Assembly (NCBI GenBank): GCA_030704615.1
Contig: CM060732.1
Coordinates: 47,847,053-47,907,052 of the forward strand
DNA length: 60,000 bases
Source of the DNA: Takakia lepidozioides
Lineage: Eukaryota > Streptophyta > Takakiopsida > Takakiales > Takakiaceae
Direction: 5' to 3'
Shown in pieces: positions 1-22,597 of the stretch (within the stretch, counting starts at the first letter, position 1; each line of letters opens with the position of its first letter). The position numbers were made by a program, and so were the translations under genes. The notes beneath the pieces are model-generated. The model was not told the DNA's origin. It worked only from the letters and a program-made list of their open reading frames with translations, and made no database searches.

Positions 1-202
1 ACATCAAGATCCGATTTTCATCCTCAGTCAAGGATAGAATAATGATCCTCCCTAAATTTCATTCTCACTGAAGAGAGCTAGAAGTCCACAACTAGGTTGT
101 TGTCCTAAATTCTGTCATGTAATTTCCAATCCCTAACTAGTATGTGCAAAAAATCAATTGATTCAGCCAAGCGAGAATTTCAACACCTGGCAGGCAGTCT
201 AA

Positions 203-576
203 GGGCCGCTTTACACTAGGGCCCAAGCCCAAGACCAAGTGAGAATGGAGCATTCCCATTGGCGGAGGCCTGAAAATTGGGCCCAACTGCTTTACACTAC
301 GGCCCAAGCCCAAGAAAATGGAAGTGGGTCATTTGCCTACATGACACCTACATGGCACAAGTTTTGGCGCCAACTTCTTGGGCCAGACCAAGAAAAAGGA
401 ACCCTCCTACAATGGAGACCCAACTCTCAACTCTTGGGCCCAAGAAGTTTGGTATCTATTTTCGTGCGATCATGACTGTTTGATCATGATCGTTGAAATT
501 GGCCCAAGACCAGCCCAAGAGTGGTAGAAATTGGGCTCAGGATTTCTTGGGCTTGGGCCCTAGTGTAAAGCGGCCC
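203..576. mobile_element. PIF/Harbinger-type MITE
   Basis: A 374-bp non-coding element with perfect terminal inverted repeats. The left end starts GGGCCGCTTTACACTAGGGC and the right end is its reverse complement, so about 31 bp pair at each end. It is flanked by a 3-bp TAA direct repeat (200-202 and 577-579). TAA/TTA duplications with GGG...CCC ends are typical of the PIF/Harbinger (Tourist) superfamily. A second, diverged copy of the terminal sequence lies inside at about 287-314, and an internal inverted repeat around GATCATGATC lies near 470-490. The two small ORFs here show no transposase similarity, so it would need transposase in trans. Confidence 0.85.
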
Positions 577-579
577 TAA

Positions 580-1544
580 TTGTCATTTACTCCAATGCAT
601 ATATATGATGGTGGCCAGAATGGAAGCCAAATAGTTTACTGACAAATGCCTCCTTGGAATGATCAGTTTCTAGCTCCTCTCGCCTCTCTTACTTGGATTA
701 GCAAACTTGCATCATTAAATGTTAAAATCTTTAATGGAAAAGGTAACTATTTCATTGTATCAATATTGCCATCCAGGATGGTTTCACCATTCAATATTCT
801 CCGTACATAGAGCTTTCTCATTTGACACCAGCCGAAGCCAAAATGATGACATGTCTCATGCACCCACCCTGAGGGACTCCATAGAAGTCAAGAGGTCATC
901 AAGAGAGCAGATTCACAAACAATAGAAGTGGCTTCAACCCCTCTTTCAATATGTCGTTCAAAAAATTCCTACTTCAGACCGCAGGAACAACACAGGGATG
1001 AAGCCTACAAACACCTTCACCTTTGTAAACCTCTACCCAACTAGTGAAAGGACACTAGACTCATAAGAAAGATTGATGATTTGTCGCATAACAGAGCTCA
1101 GATGCAGTCCTCCAGGCCTTCACTAGGGGGAATTTAGAAGATCTCCCATGCCACTAACCTGTTTGGGAGGTGAGCTGAGAAGCAAGCACTTTCTAACCAG
1201 TGCAATCTGATAAATCCCTCTGAAATCAGTTACCCCATTTGATATGGCCATCTAGGTATGTGAAATTAAGCCAGCCACGGTGTACTGCCAACCCAGTGGT
1301 TCAGGTAGACAGGTAGAAAAATTGCAACATGTTGGTTTAAAGAGGTATCCATTTCAGACCTTGCAAAAATGTCTCCGAAGAGATTGCAGAATAATTTGAG
1401 ACAAAAACCAATGTGTTAATCTAGTGTGATGACCCCAGCCCACTCCCTTGGCATTGACAGTTATAAGGCAAGAGAAATTTTGGTCTGAAAAAATTCGAAG
1501 ACGAAAGCCATAAACAGGGCAAGGGGATTCTCTACCAATAGTCA
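580..1544. other. Intergenic, 3' flank of the demethylase gene
   Basis: About 0.96 kb between the MITE and the stop codon of the minus-strand demethylase gene. The part nearest 1544 probably holds its 3' UTR. I see no conserved coding sequence, RNA gene or strong repeat. Confidence 0.5.
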
Positions 1545-13058
<11,514 letters not shown>

Positions 13059-15099
13059 TGTCCACAACCCCCACAGCTTACACCACAGCTATTGCTACTA
13101 CCCGTGGCCCTCCATCGCAAACTTCCGCCCCACACCCTCCTCCTCCACACCTCATTCCTTCTCACTCTACTTCACCGTCCCTCTCCACATGGGAAGAGAG
13201 GGACAAAAAACCCACAAACCTGCATCCACGTATTTTTGCACCCACAAAAGCCTCTGCTCCAAGCATGGTTGCATAGCCGGCTCTGGATTGTTGTAGAGCC
13301 AGGCAGGGCTGTGCATCCTCCATCTCCCGTGTCTGTGCAGCCCTCCCTGCACCCAAGTAACTACCCTCGCTATACTACCGTACCCAGTGCAACCTAGGGG
13401 GAAAACTATATTATTTTAGGGGTCCCGAAGCTCTCAATAATTTCCTCACTTGCACTTATTTTCTCTCCCTCCCACAATTCACAACAAACATCAAATGGAA
13501 ACCGCTCAACTCCCACCCCGAATTCCAGTCCCTATTGTAGCCCAGACTAGACTCTCTCTCCTGCTACCTGCAGGAGAGTTGTAGTGCAAAAGTATCTGTG
13601 GGCGGGTAGTTGCTTCACTAAAGACTACATAGCATCAAGATCGTCACTGACACCTGAGCACGAAAACCAAGAAACACGCTAGCACACATTTCATCATATA
13701 CCTACACCCCAGAATACCTTTTCACTTTACTTGTACACTCATACCACTCATAGGTAGGTAGGTAGGAGGGTACTTGCAAGGCCAATACCCAGTACTGTGC
13801 CCACTGGTTCACAAGAGCTCCTACAGGATACCTAGTCTAGAATAGTTTGATTTCTTTTTGTTGATATAGCTCTATAGCTCTTATAGCTCTATGAGATTTT
13901 GCTTCTCCTCTCTTGGGGGACAGTTTTACCCATTTGTACAGTCACCCCACTTGGGTCTTTTTATAAAACTATGCCGCTCTATCAATCTCGGCCTCAATTT
14001 CTAACAGCACATTTGACAATTTCCTATATATATATATATCGACTTATTGACATAACTTGAAGTGTCATACTAACTACTCAGAGAGGGCTCCTCTTCTCGC
14101 ATTTTTTTTGGTCAGAAACACTTGCCCATCGTTAATATAGAGAAAGTTGAGTCTACACCAATGCAATTTGGCCCCATGTATGAGTCACTCCCCTTCAAAA
14201 TTTGAGAGTTCATGTGACCTATGACAAATGATATGAAACCAGTAATAGGAGCACCCATTTTCACACCATGTCACACAAACAAAACAAAACCATGTTGCTG
14301 TCTGCCTAGGTAGTAGCCCTTTGGGCTGAATCCCTTATGCTTGCATTGGTAAGTTAGAGCCAACCTCCTCCTCTTTTGATTGATTTTTTAACATGAAATT
14401 GGCAATTTGAGAACAAAGTGATGACATCAAGCCATGAATTCAAGTCGCATATAACCTATTTGGTATAGATATTAGCATCTTCAAGTTCCTCTATCCCCTG
14501 TTTTTTTTTGTTTTTCTAATTAACTGACCCAGCCAACATAACTAAGAGTCACTTTGTTTCGCGGAATCCAGGGGTTATGTTTGCAAACAAGCGGCTAGTC
14601 GCGTATGGCTCCTCTTTGTGAACAGCGAGATCTACTTTCATCCATAATAAACTTTAAAATTCATCCATTTATTCTTCGTACAGTGTTCAATAAGAAAGAT
14701 GTTACCTGAGGGAGGTGTTACTTGGATGCACTTCATGAAGAAGTTTGCAACAAAGGAGAGGAGGTGACACCTAGGGAAGGCGCAACAAGGACTTAGCGAT
14801 TTTTGACACTGATGTGTAGTCTCCTCTTTAGAATAAAGAGGAGCCAACAAACATACAAGTCGTATGGTATTAATGAATCAATAGGGTCACTCACATGGTA
14901 TGTATTTACTTACTTGAACAAGCCGCAAACAACGAGAGGCTCAGTACATTGAAGCAACAATTTTGACAAGTTGCCACCTGGTTTACACTTTAAAGAGCTT
15001 GTTTAGACCAATCATACTCTTGACATGGTGTAAGGTCTGTTGACCACATTTTCTCCATTGACTTCAACATCTCTGCCCTGAAGGGACAGAGCCAACAAA
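13059..15099. other. Upstream region of the demethylase gene, no gene seen
   Basis: About 2 kb of intergenic DNA that must contain the promoter and 5' UTR of the minus-strand demethylase gene. It has pyrimidine-rich tracts near 13140-13190 and 13450-13500 and a short TA repeat at about 14022-14038. No conserved ORF was recognised, and I could not assign a specific TATA box or start site. Confidence 0.4.
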
Positions 15100-15523
15100 T
15101 AAAAATAATATTTTTCCAGGCTTTTGACTCCAACCAGCCTTTGGCTCTCTAATGCTGGAGTTTGAAAAGGCCTTTGATAGCGTCAATTGGTCCTTTCTCA
15201 TTGGAGCTCTAAGCAAATCTGGTGTGAATGGACTATTTCTGCGGTGTATTCAAATCCTTCTATTCTCAGCTTGCAACAAAGTCATTGTGAACGGTATCCT
15301 ATCCTCAGCCTTCCGTCTTTATAGATCAGTGTGGCAAGGCTGCCCTCTTGCACCCTTCCCGTTCCTTGTAGCTGCGATTGCGTTGGTCCATCTACTTCAC
15401 TCAAACAAGGGAATCAGAGGCCTGAAAATTCCTAGATCCATGCCAAGCACCTTCAGCATTAAGGCCTCCTTATAGGCAAACAACACAATGCTGCTTTTGG
15501 ATAACAGCTCTCAGCGTAATGTC
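15100..15523 (+). pseudogene. LINE reverse transcriptase remnant, 5' part
   Basis: The plus-strand ORF from 15152 carries non-LTR reverse transcriptase motifs: FEKAFDSVNW (catalytic block A) and QGCPLAP (block B'). The frame stops at 15473-15475 (TAG). Directly after it, where the catalytic ADD is expected, the sequence reads ANN (about 15476-15484), so both metal-binding aspartates are lost. No endonuclease or start is attached. This is a dead LINE fragment. It is then cut by a CCGG-rich repeat at 15524 and resumes at 16454. Confidence 0.75.
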
Positions 15524-16453
15524 CAGTGTTGGCCGGGCACCATGTTTTGAGTTCTTCCGGTCCTGGTTATGGCATATTCTTTGAAAAAAATGACTGGCCG
15601 GGGTAGGGTATACCGAGAAGTTTGAAAAACATCCCGGTTACAAGTCCTCACTAAACACATGATTATTTTTTTGTCCAGTTTCCATCTACCGGTTATGCCA
15701 TCTTAAAAAATGCCGGTGGTTATCGGATTTATTTTATTTTATTTTATTTTTCTGGAATTTTGTGTATGTCACGTTCAAAACTGCTTATACACTAAGCTTG
15801 TTTACAGCTATGTTTCAGCCAAATGCCAACAAATTAATTTCCTATTTACTTGGACATCCTTTGACATCAAAATTCTCAATGTTGTGCACCTAATTCCCAC
15901 ACTTGGTAAATATATGGTTACTAGTAGACATTAGAATTCCAATCAAAATGTGTCCACCTGTAATGTTCTTAACTACCTTATAGGGACCACCCCTGAAAAT
16001 GGGTTGTAGCCGTGAGGCGAAGTGGCTCTTAGTTACGTCGGTTTCGGCCGGAGTCTTCTCTCTCTCTCCTCCTTATAAACTCTCTCTTCTTAACTACCTT
16101 ATACTACATCACCAACCCCTATCGGCAGTACTTGTGTCACAATGCCATAACAGAGAAAAAATAGCCAAAGAGGCTGACACATTTTGTTCAGGCTAATTTA
16201 CTGCACCTGTACCTGCACCTGTACTATCTAGAACCGCCTCTATTCCAATTACATTGGCTCCGGATCTCTTTTCGGGTATAACATCCTCATCATGATGCCG
16301 GTTCTCTAACCAATAAGCAAGCTGTTTGATGGCTTCTGCCGGTTCCCTTCCATAGCGGTTCATGCGTGCTACAATTTCCGGTTATGCATATATGCATAAC
16401 CAACAACTAACCACTGGATATATATATCCAGATGTCATACCCGGCCAACACAG
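15524..16453. mobile_element. CCGG-rich element interrupting the LINE
   Basis: A 0.93-kb non-coding block inserted within the LINE frame. The left end is CAGTGTTGGCCGGG (15524-15537). The right end, 16440-16453, is the inverse with one mismatch. The body is rich in CCGGTT and GGTTATGCATA words. The CAGTG ends suggest a hAT-like non-autonomous element, but I could not find a matching 8-bp duplication (GTAATGTC on the left, CTAGTAGT on the right), so classification is tentative. Confidence 0.5.
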
Positions 16454-17166
16454 CTAGTAGTTTGCTCCTCGCTCTGGAGGCCCTTCAGACCTTTACTACG
16501 GCCTCTGGGCTGCATGTCAATTGGTCTAAAACGGTGGTTATCATCTCCAAACTGAAACCTGAGTCGACTCTTGCTCATTCTGCCCCATGGGAAGAAGACT
16601 TAGATATCAAGTGGTTGCAAGAGGAGCAAGCACATACGCTCCTAGGTCAATTTATCGTGCACTATATCTCGGATCAGCTGAGATGTGCTGCAGGTAATTA
16701 AAAAATAAGTTGACTCAAGGAGTTCTTTACATCTCTCCAGTGTGGGACGTGCCCTCATAATAACCAAGTTCTATTGGCTTCCATTTGGTGCACTACTGCA
16801 GTTGATCCCCTGGATTTGTTATTATTAAACAGATTAAAGCCTTGGTGCGTAACTTTTTGTGGGGTGCCACCCATGCTTCCCAGTAGACGTGCCATGGTTA
16901 GTTGGAAGCAGATTACCCAGAAGGAAAAATATGGTGGACTAGGTATTATTGATCATTTGCCATAAATTTTAGCCATCTTGGCTGAGTGGATCCCTCGGAT
17001 GCTCACTCAGCTAAACAGCCCATGGAGTATCTTGGTGAGACGACACATTTTGGATGCGGTCCCTACCTTTGGACCTGGGCCTCCTTCCCTTCGCTGGACA
17101 ACAGCTCTGTCCGTGCTTCCCCTCTCGGATCTAAGGCTTGGGACTCCATCTAGGATGTTTGATTAA
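16454..17166 (+). pseudogene. LINE reverse transcriptase remnant, 3' part
   Basis: Continuation of the LINE after the inserted element. The frame reads LEALQTFTTASGLHVNWSKT, typical of the thumb-proximal part of plant LINE reverse transcriptases. After several stops and frame changes it reaches a stretch like RNFLWGATHAS (about 16840-16880), which matches the region downstream of RT in plant LINEs. Short open stretches continue to 17166. There is no intact RNase H domain and no clear poly(A) tail. Confidence 0.6.
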
Positions 17167-18889
17167 GAATCAGACATCTTCTTCCCCACGCTCTCCTTTT
17201 AACTAAGGAGGAGACTTTAAAGCAACATTTATTTGCTAACTATAGTACGGACTCAGAGTGCTTATCAAGTGCTTTGCACAAAGCATAGAAAGAGCGCACA
17301 AAACGCCAGATAATAAAAGGGGATGCGATAATGTTGTAAACAATGTTCGATTGTTTCGGGAGCATCCAATTGACAACACAAACATGAGTTATGATCCGGC
17401 CCCGAAATATATTGAAGAATTGGAAGAATCCTGTTTAGCGATTTTCCATAAAGAAACCCGAGATTTTTGTTGCCCTGTCTTTTCTCTAGACATCATTCCA
17501 GATAGATCTCCAGTTAGGCGGTGACGTAAGAATGGGGTGCCATTTATAATCCCATTTCTGGTCCATGGACACTGGAGGATTGAGCAAGGAGTAACCCAAC
17601 TTAATTGTATAAGCAAAGAAGGGATCATGATTTTTTCATGATATCCAATTCCATTCAACAGAATCAAATTGTAGCAGCTTGACAGGGGCAATAAGAAACC
17701 AGTGGAAATTACCAAAATTGTGCATGATATCAGGAGGTGGAGTAGGGTCGATAGCTCCCGAGTAAAGACAGAAAACTTTGATAGCATACAGAGAATTTTT
17801 TTCTGTTTCGCACTAGATATGGGAAGTGGTTACCAAGAGAATTTGTTTTGATGTGTCAACCTCGTAACATTCCGGAAAGTCCGAAGACCACAAACAAAGC
17901 GGAGTGTGAGGAGCCACAAGATCTTCCTAACCAATTAGCAAGGAGTAGCCGACAATTGGTAGGGAAAGAAGTCTACAATAAAATCCAATTGGGAAGGATT
18001 TCTTGAGTCACCATCCAAGATTTAGCTTGTCTGGTCGTGAGACCAGTAGAAGCCGTAGTGAGAGGTACAAGGTGGTCAGAGTCCTAGAGATGTGAAAAAT
18101 GAGAAATTCCCGCAGCTTCCCGTTTTGCCCAATTCCCTGCTTGCAAGATTCAAGGAGGCTCAGGCTTCATCCACAACAATTTCGAAGATATTCTAGGGCC
18201 TCTGACAAGTGAGTGAAAGCTACATATTAAGCCTAGTAAGCAAACACCTCATCGTTTTCATCATCGTCGCCGGAGGCAATATCATCCAGCAGAGCGCGGG
18301 CCATAACTGGAATCCGGATTTCTCCTTTCACTCATCTGTACTCCTACGGAATTATCATGATCAAGAGATCTCAAAACTGAAGTCCTTGTCCGGTGTGGGC
18401 TACGTTGCAAGCTCATACTTTGTGGAATATTTGGAAATCCATATGCTCTTATACATTCCATGTGTGAGAGTTATTCTTTATAGGGTTCACTCAAACTTAT
18501 TGTCTAAAACAAGAAATACATGGCATGTTCTTTGTGCTGTTTTTTCAGATGTGGAGAGAGGAGGAGAATGGCACAACTTCTTGCTAACTTTGACAACATT
18601 GGGCTAAATGACATCAATTGTGTAGTAGAATCTTTGAATCTTCTGTTACCTAGAATGACAACCTCCTAACATGTTGGAAGTTCATTAATGTTCGTTGCCC
18701 TGGCAATGAGTTCGACATGAACTAGAGGAATCGTCATAGCTTTAGAAAAGGGAAATCTAAAACTCAACTATCTTTTGAGCCCCCTAAACGTAAGAGAGGG
18801 ATGTCGTGCACCTAAGCATCGTGCCACAACATACATCGCTGTCTACCACACAATCTAAGCACACAACCTTATAAAGCTATACCACAATA
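17167..18889. other. Unassigned intergenic DNA
   Basis: About 1.7 kb with ORFs of 88 to 132 codons on both strands (for example 17389-17787 minus and 18209-18607 plus). None shows a family motif I recognise. The first part may be the decayed tail of the LINE. No RNA gene or clear inverted repeat was seen. Confidence 0.35.
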
Positions 18890-19960
18890 GATAAGAGATG
18901 ATAAATGAGACCGGAACCGCCAATGATCCCCCGGTTCCAGTTACCAGCCGGTTCCTGGAAAAACCCATACCTGCCGGGTCCGGTTCTGGTACCGGCTCGT
19001 TGCTACTCCCCCGGTTCCAGTTCCTGGGTGCCGGATCCGGTTCCAACCCGCCTAAGCGGGTACCCGCACAACATTGGGAATAACCTGTCTTCAGGGGTCA
19101 AGATCTTTATTCACGGAATACGATGTGTGTGCCTCATGGCGTTAAAAGGGGTTTTAATTTTTTTTCCCGAATAATTCGAAATAATTTGTAAGGTGATTTT
19201 TTTGCCAAAACAAAATACTTTATAATAAAGTTAAACAGGGATACCTCCCCTTGTTCCATTAAAAAAAAAAAAAACAAAACTCAATATTGAAAGAACCTTG
19301 TCGGCCGGTTACTTCAATTTATTGACTTTCTAATAACCTACCGGTTGCGGTTAAGAGTGACATGTGTTTTGGCCGGGTATCCATAAATCCGGTTATCATT
19401 TTCGCTATAAATGAGGGTTATACAACCGGTTATGTATATATATATATATATTTAAAAAAGAATATGGAATTATAGCTGAAACTTCTATCAATCATAAATA
19501 TAATTTCAAGCCTGCATTAGTACAATAGAGCTGGCCTGCAGATATATTTTAGATATATGACAGGAATTACTAAATGAATTGGGCTCATCACTGGGGACTT
19601 CCAAAAAAATAACAATGTCTTATCATAATGTTTCAATGTGCTTCAATATATGAAGCCCTGGCAAGCTCATTCATGAATTTAGCCAAGGACACACCATAGA
19701 ACCGCCACTCATAACCCAATACATATATTCATAACCATCCTAAAGAAAAAACCAACCGGTTGTCTACATCAATTTTAAAAATTTGGCCTCCGCCGGTTAC
19801 TATTGGGACCGGTTACTTGTATGCATACACTCTGCCGGTTCCTAAGGGGACCGGTTATTTCAATTTTTCATCTCATGCGATTATATATATATATATAACC
19901 AGATAGATAACCAACTGTTATTAGAGACAAGAATAAATAACCGCCCAACATTGGTATCAA
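18890..19960. repeat. CCGGTT-rich dispersed repeat block
   Basis: A dense block of CCGGTT/AACCGG words with several short TATATA runs, resembling the element at 15524-16453. Two internal termini read, on the minus strand, CAATGTTGTGCGGG (about 19060-19073) and CAATGTTGGGCGG (about 19940-19952). These are close to the CAGTGTTGGCCGGG terminus at 15524, so at least two copies or a nested pair seem present. It ends just upstream of the plastid protein gene. No coding capacity was recognised. Confidence 0.5.
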
Positions 19961-19977
19961 CCTCGTCTATAGTGGAT

Positions 19978-20009
19978 GGGGCCGGGCCGGGCCGGGTCGG
20001 GCCGGGGTC
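19978..20009. repeat. GGGCC short tandem repeat upstream of a gene
   Basis: About six imperfect GGGCC/GGGTC units, beginning about 165 bp upstream of the start codon at 20142, within the likely promoter or 5' UTR. A similar run occurs at 59624-59643. Confidence 0.7.
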
Positions 20010-20141
20010 CGCGAGGGGTTGGACGGAGCGAGCGAGGTGCGAGGGCAGGAGAGAGCGAGGCCTGCCGTCCAGGCTTTGCTTGCTTCCGTCGCAGTGCGCT
20101 CCCAGCTCCTCGAGATTTGCACAGCTTGTGTTTGTGCACCC

Positions 20142-22597
20142 ATGGCGTCCACCACGGCTCCGACCTTGCGCTCTTCCTGGGCTTCGACTGTCGCCACTCG
20201 TGGTATGTTCATGTTAAGCTTCACCGCTGCATTTGATCTGTTGTGAGTGCATTCTGCGATTGGCTGATGCCTTCTCCAATTTTACATTACTGGCCTGCGT
20301 AATTTTCTCTTTTTTTGCATCTGCGAAATGTGTTTTGAAAGTGTGTTGTCCTTTTCCCTCAATGCGTCTCATTCTCCCTGCGTCTATCCGACCTTGAAGT
20401 CTTCTGCTGGCTTGCTACCTGAGTCCGCGGCTGGGGCCTCTAGCGTGACTGATTGGCGTCTCATGGATACCTTGGGTATTTCCTAGGTGAAGGTGTGAAA
20501 GTACCGTTGTTAGTCGCAGCATTCCCCGGTTTGATCCTGCTTGAGCAATTTCAGCTGTAGCAGGCAGCAAGGCTTTGCACGTTAACTTCCGTAGTTTTGA
20601 ATTTGGCACCCATTGTTCGTTCATGGAGGGAAATTTGTTCAGAGGGAAAATTATGGGCGACAGCATGAAGAGGCTGTGTACTCAAATTTGCAAGACAACT
20701 GACTTCGGAAGGGTGGAGATAGCACACACAGAGATTAAGAAAATCAGAGGCCTAACACTCTGGATGGCAATCTGGCATGCCTTCCAACTAACCCTAGTAC
20801 TCCATTCTCTGCCTCTATAAATGTCAACTGGTTGTTACCTGCATACATTGTGACGTCTAAGAAGTGTTTGAGTCTAACAGTTACCATATTATTCTTCAGG
20901 GTGCTCGTCGTGATATTCATATTATGATGGAAGAGCTTCAGGTTTGCCTCTCTCTTGCCAAGTAACATTGCAATTCCAAATGTCTGGTGCCAAGTCAATT
21001 AACCATTCGTATGGTGATTTCTATTTTCTCCCCATGAACAGGTGATTCCTTCTCAAACTCTTGCCACGGAGTGTTGGTGAAAGTTTCTCCCATCCAGACT
21101 GCACCATCACAGGTGGTGAGGCGGGGGAAGGCTCGCCAAGCTGTCGTGCGTGCTGAATACAGGTGACGGCCTTGGAACCTGCATTGTTTGCTGATTCCTT
21201 GGTATGCTTCGGTTTTTTTCATTGTGGGAGATGATTGAAATGATGTGAATTGCTACGATATTGCACATGTAATGTAAGATGATGTCAGAGCATTGTATGG
21301 CTGAAGCTTTTCGTTAACTTGTTAGAGTTATAGAAAAATGCGTCGGACATATTATCAGTTTGTCTCCAAAATAGGGTGCCATGCTGGTCCACATTTTGTC
21401 CTAATGTTTTCGAGCAAATGTGGGATGTGGCACTGATACTCCCTGTCAATAACTTTGCAGCAGACGAGGAGGCGGTGCAGGTGACTTTGTTGCTGGATTC
21501 TTGCTTGGTGGGGTGGTGTTTGGTGCACTGGGCTACTTGATCGCACCTCAGGTATGTAGTCTATTCCTGTTGTGTGCATCCCTGGGTTCTAAACATGGTT
21601 AACCATGTTGGATACTGGAGTACATTAAAAAAAAATCGGCAGGTCATGAATTTCTGTTTATTTTCAGTGAGATTGTTTGAGTACGTTACAAAAGTTGTCC
21701 AACAGCTGAATTTTTGGCATTATTCTGCAAGGTTACCAAGTCCATTGCAGCAGCAGAGAAAGAGAAGGAGGAGGAAGAAGAAGGTCCACCAAAAAAGCTA
21801 CCCAGATTTTTGGAAGATGATGAAGGACTCGAGGTGGGCTTGAACAACTATGTTGACCCCCCAGGAGACGTACGTGAGTTGGGCCTGGGAGGCAGTCTTC
21901 TGGCCATATAAACCATGGTCTTGAGCTTGTTTGTTTGGTGCTAGGAACTCTTGGGTGTGTTGTCTAGGTAGCTCTCTACCAGCTGCATATTGTGGTCTCA
22001 TACTACATTGCCTTGATCATTGTCTGCGGAGGAACTCTTGGGTATGTTGTCTAGTCTACCAGCTGCATATTCCTTGTATTCTCATACTCCATCACCTTGA
22101 TCATTGTCTGCCAAGCCAGACTCAGTTTTCCCTTGCTTTGTAACACCAAATGGTTCTAAAGGAAGCCCCCTTCTTGAAACGTTCCAGACCTCAATCCCAT
22201 TGAAACTACTGGGTAGAACCTATGTTAAGTGGCAGAACCAATTCTCAGCTTGAAAGTTTCAACTTGCTACGCCGGACAGTTGTTATCACCACCTAGCTAA
22301 CTATCTCAAACCCATGCTTGGAAAGGAGATTCAAAGTAACAGATGATTGTGCTACTAATGCGTCCAACCATTCAGGAAACAAAGATTGAATGGTGGTCAT
22401 TATCTACATATCCTAAGGCATGCATCGCAAGACTCTGATTGTGTGCATTCTGGGTTGTGCAGAAAACAAGGAAGAATTTGAATGACAAGATTGCGCAGTT
22501 AAATGCTGCGATTGATGATGTGTCTGCACAGTTAAGGTCAGATGAGGGATTTGGCATCCCCAATGATAGCGCAGTGGAGCTGGAGTCAGCTGCTTAG
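20142..22597 (+). CDS. Small plastid inner-membrane protein, At1g42960-like
   Basis: Five exons: 20142-20202, 21042-21162, 21464-21551, 21732-21833, 22463-22597. Junctions are GT-AG and sum to 507 nt (168 aa). The N-terminus (MASTTAPTLRSSWAS) is rich in Ser/Thr/Ala like a chloroplast transit peptide. A glycine-rich hydrophobic segment follows at residues 68-90 (FVAGFLLGGVVFGALGYLIA). Next come an acidic coiled stretch and a conserved end resembling KIAQLNAAIDDVSAQLR. This layout matches a small plant family that includes Arabidopsis At1g42960, described as an inner-envelope protein of unknown function. Intron 2 ends in CAGCAG, so two in-frame acceptors exist; the upstream one would add one serine. 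The start is the first ATG and gives the transit-like sequence. Confidence 0.82.

Noticed and set aside
15516-16461. An 8-bp hAT target duplication around the CCGG element
   Set aside because: GTAATGTC and CTAGTAGT agree at only three positions.
17389-17787. A 132-codon minus-strand gene
   Set aside because: No recognisable domain, no supporting splice context, and it lies in decayed repeat DNA.
18209-18607. A 132-codon plus-strand protein
   Set aside because: Hydrophobic patches only, no family resemblance; probably chance.
19951-20246. Overlapping Arg/Pro-rich ORFs on both strands
   Set aside because: Produced by the GC-rich GGGCC tract and the first exon of the plastid gene read in wrong frames.
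20900-20965. An extra exon in intron 1 of the plastid gene
   Set aside because: The stretch ending GAGCTTCAG has splice-like edges, but including it breaks the frame; exon 1 joins directly to 21042 with correct phase.
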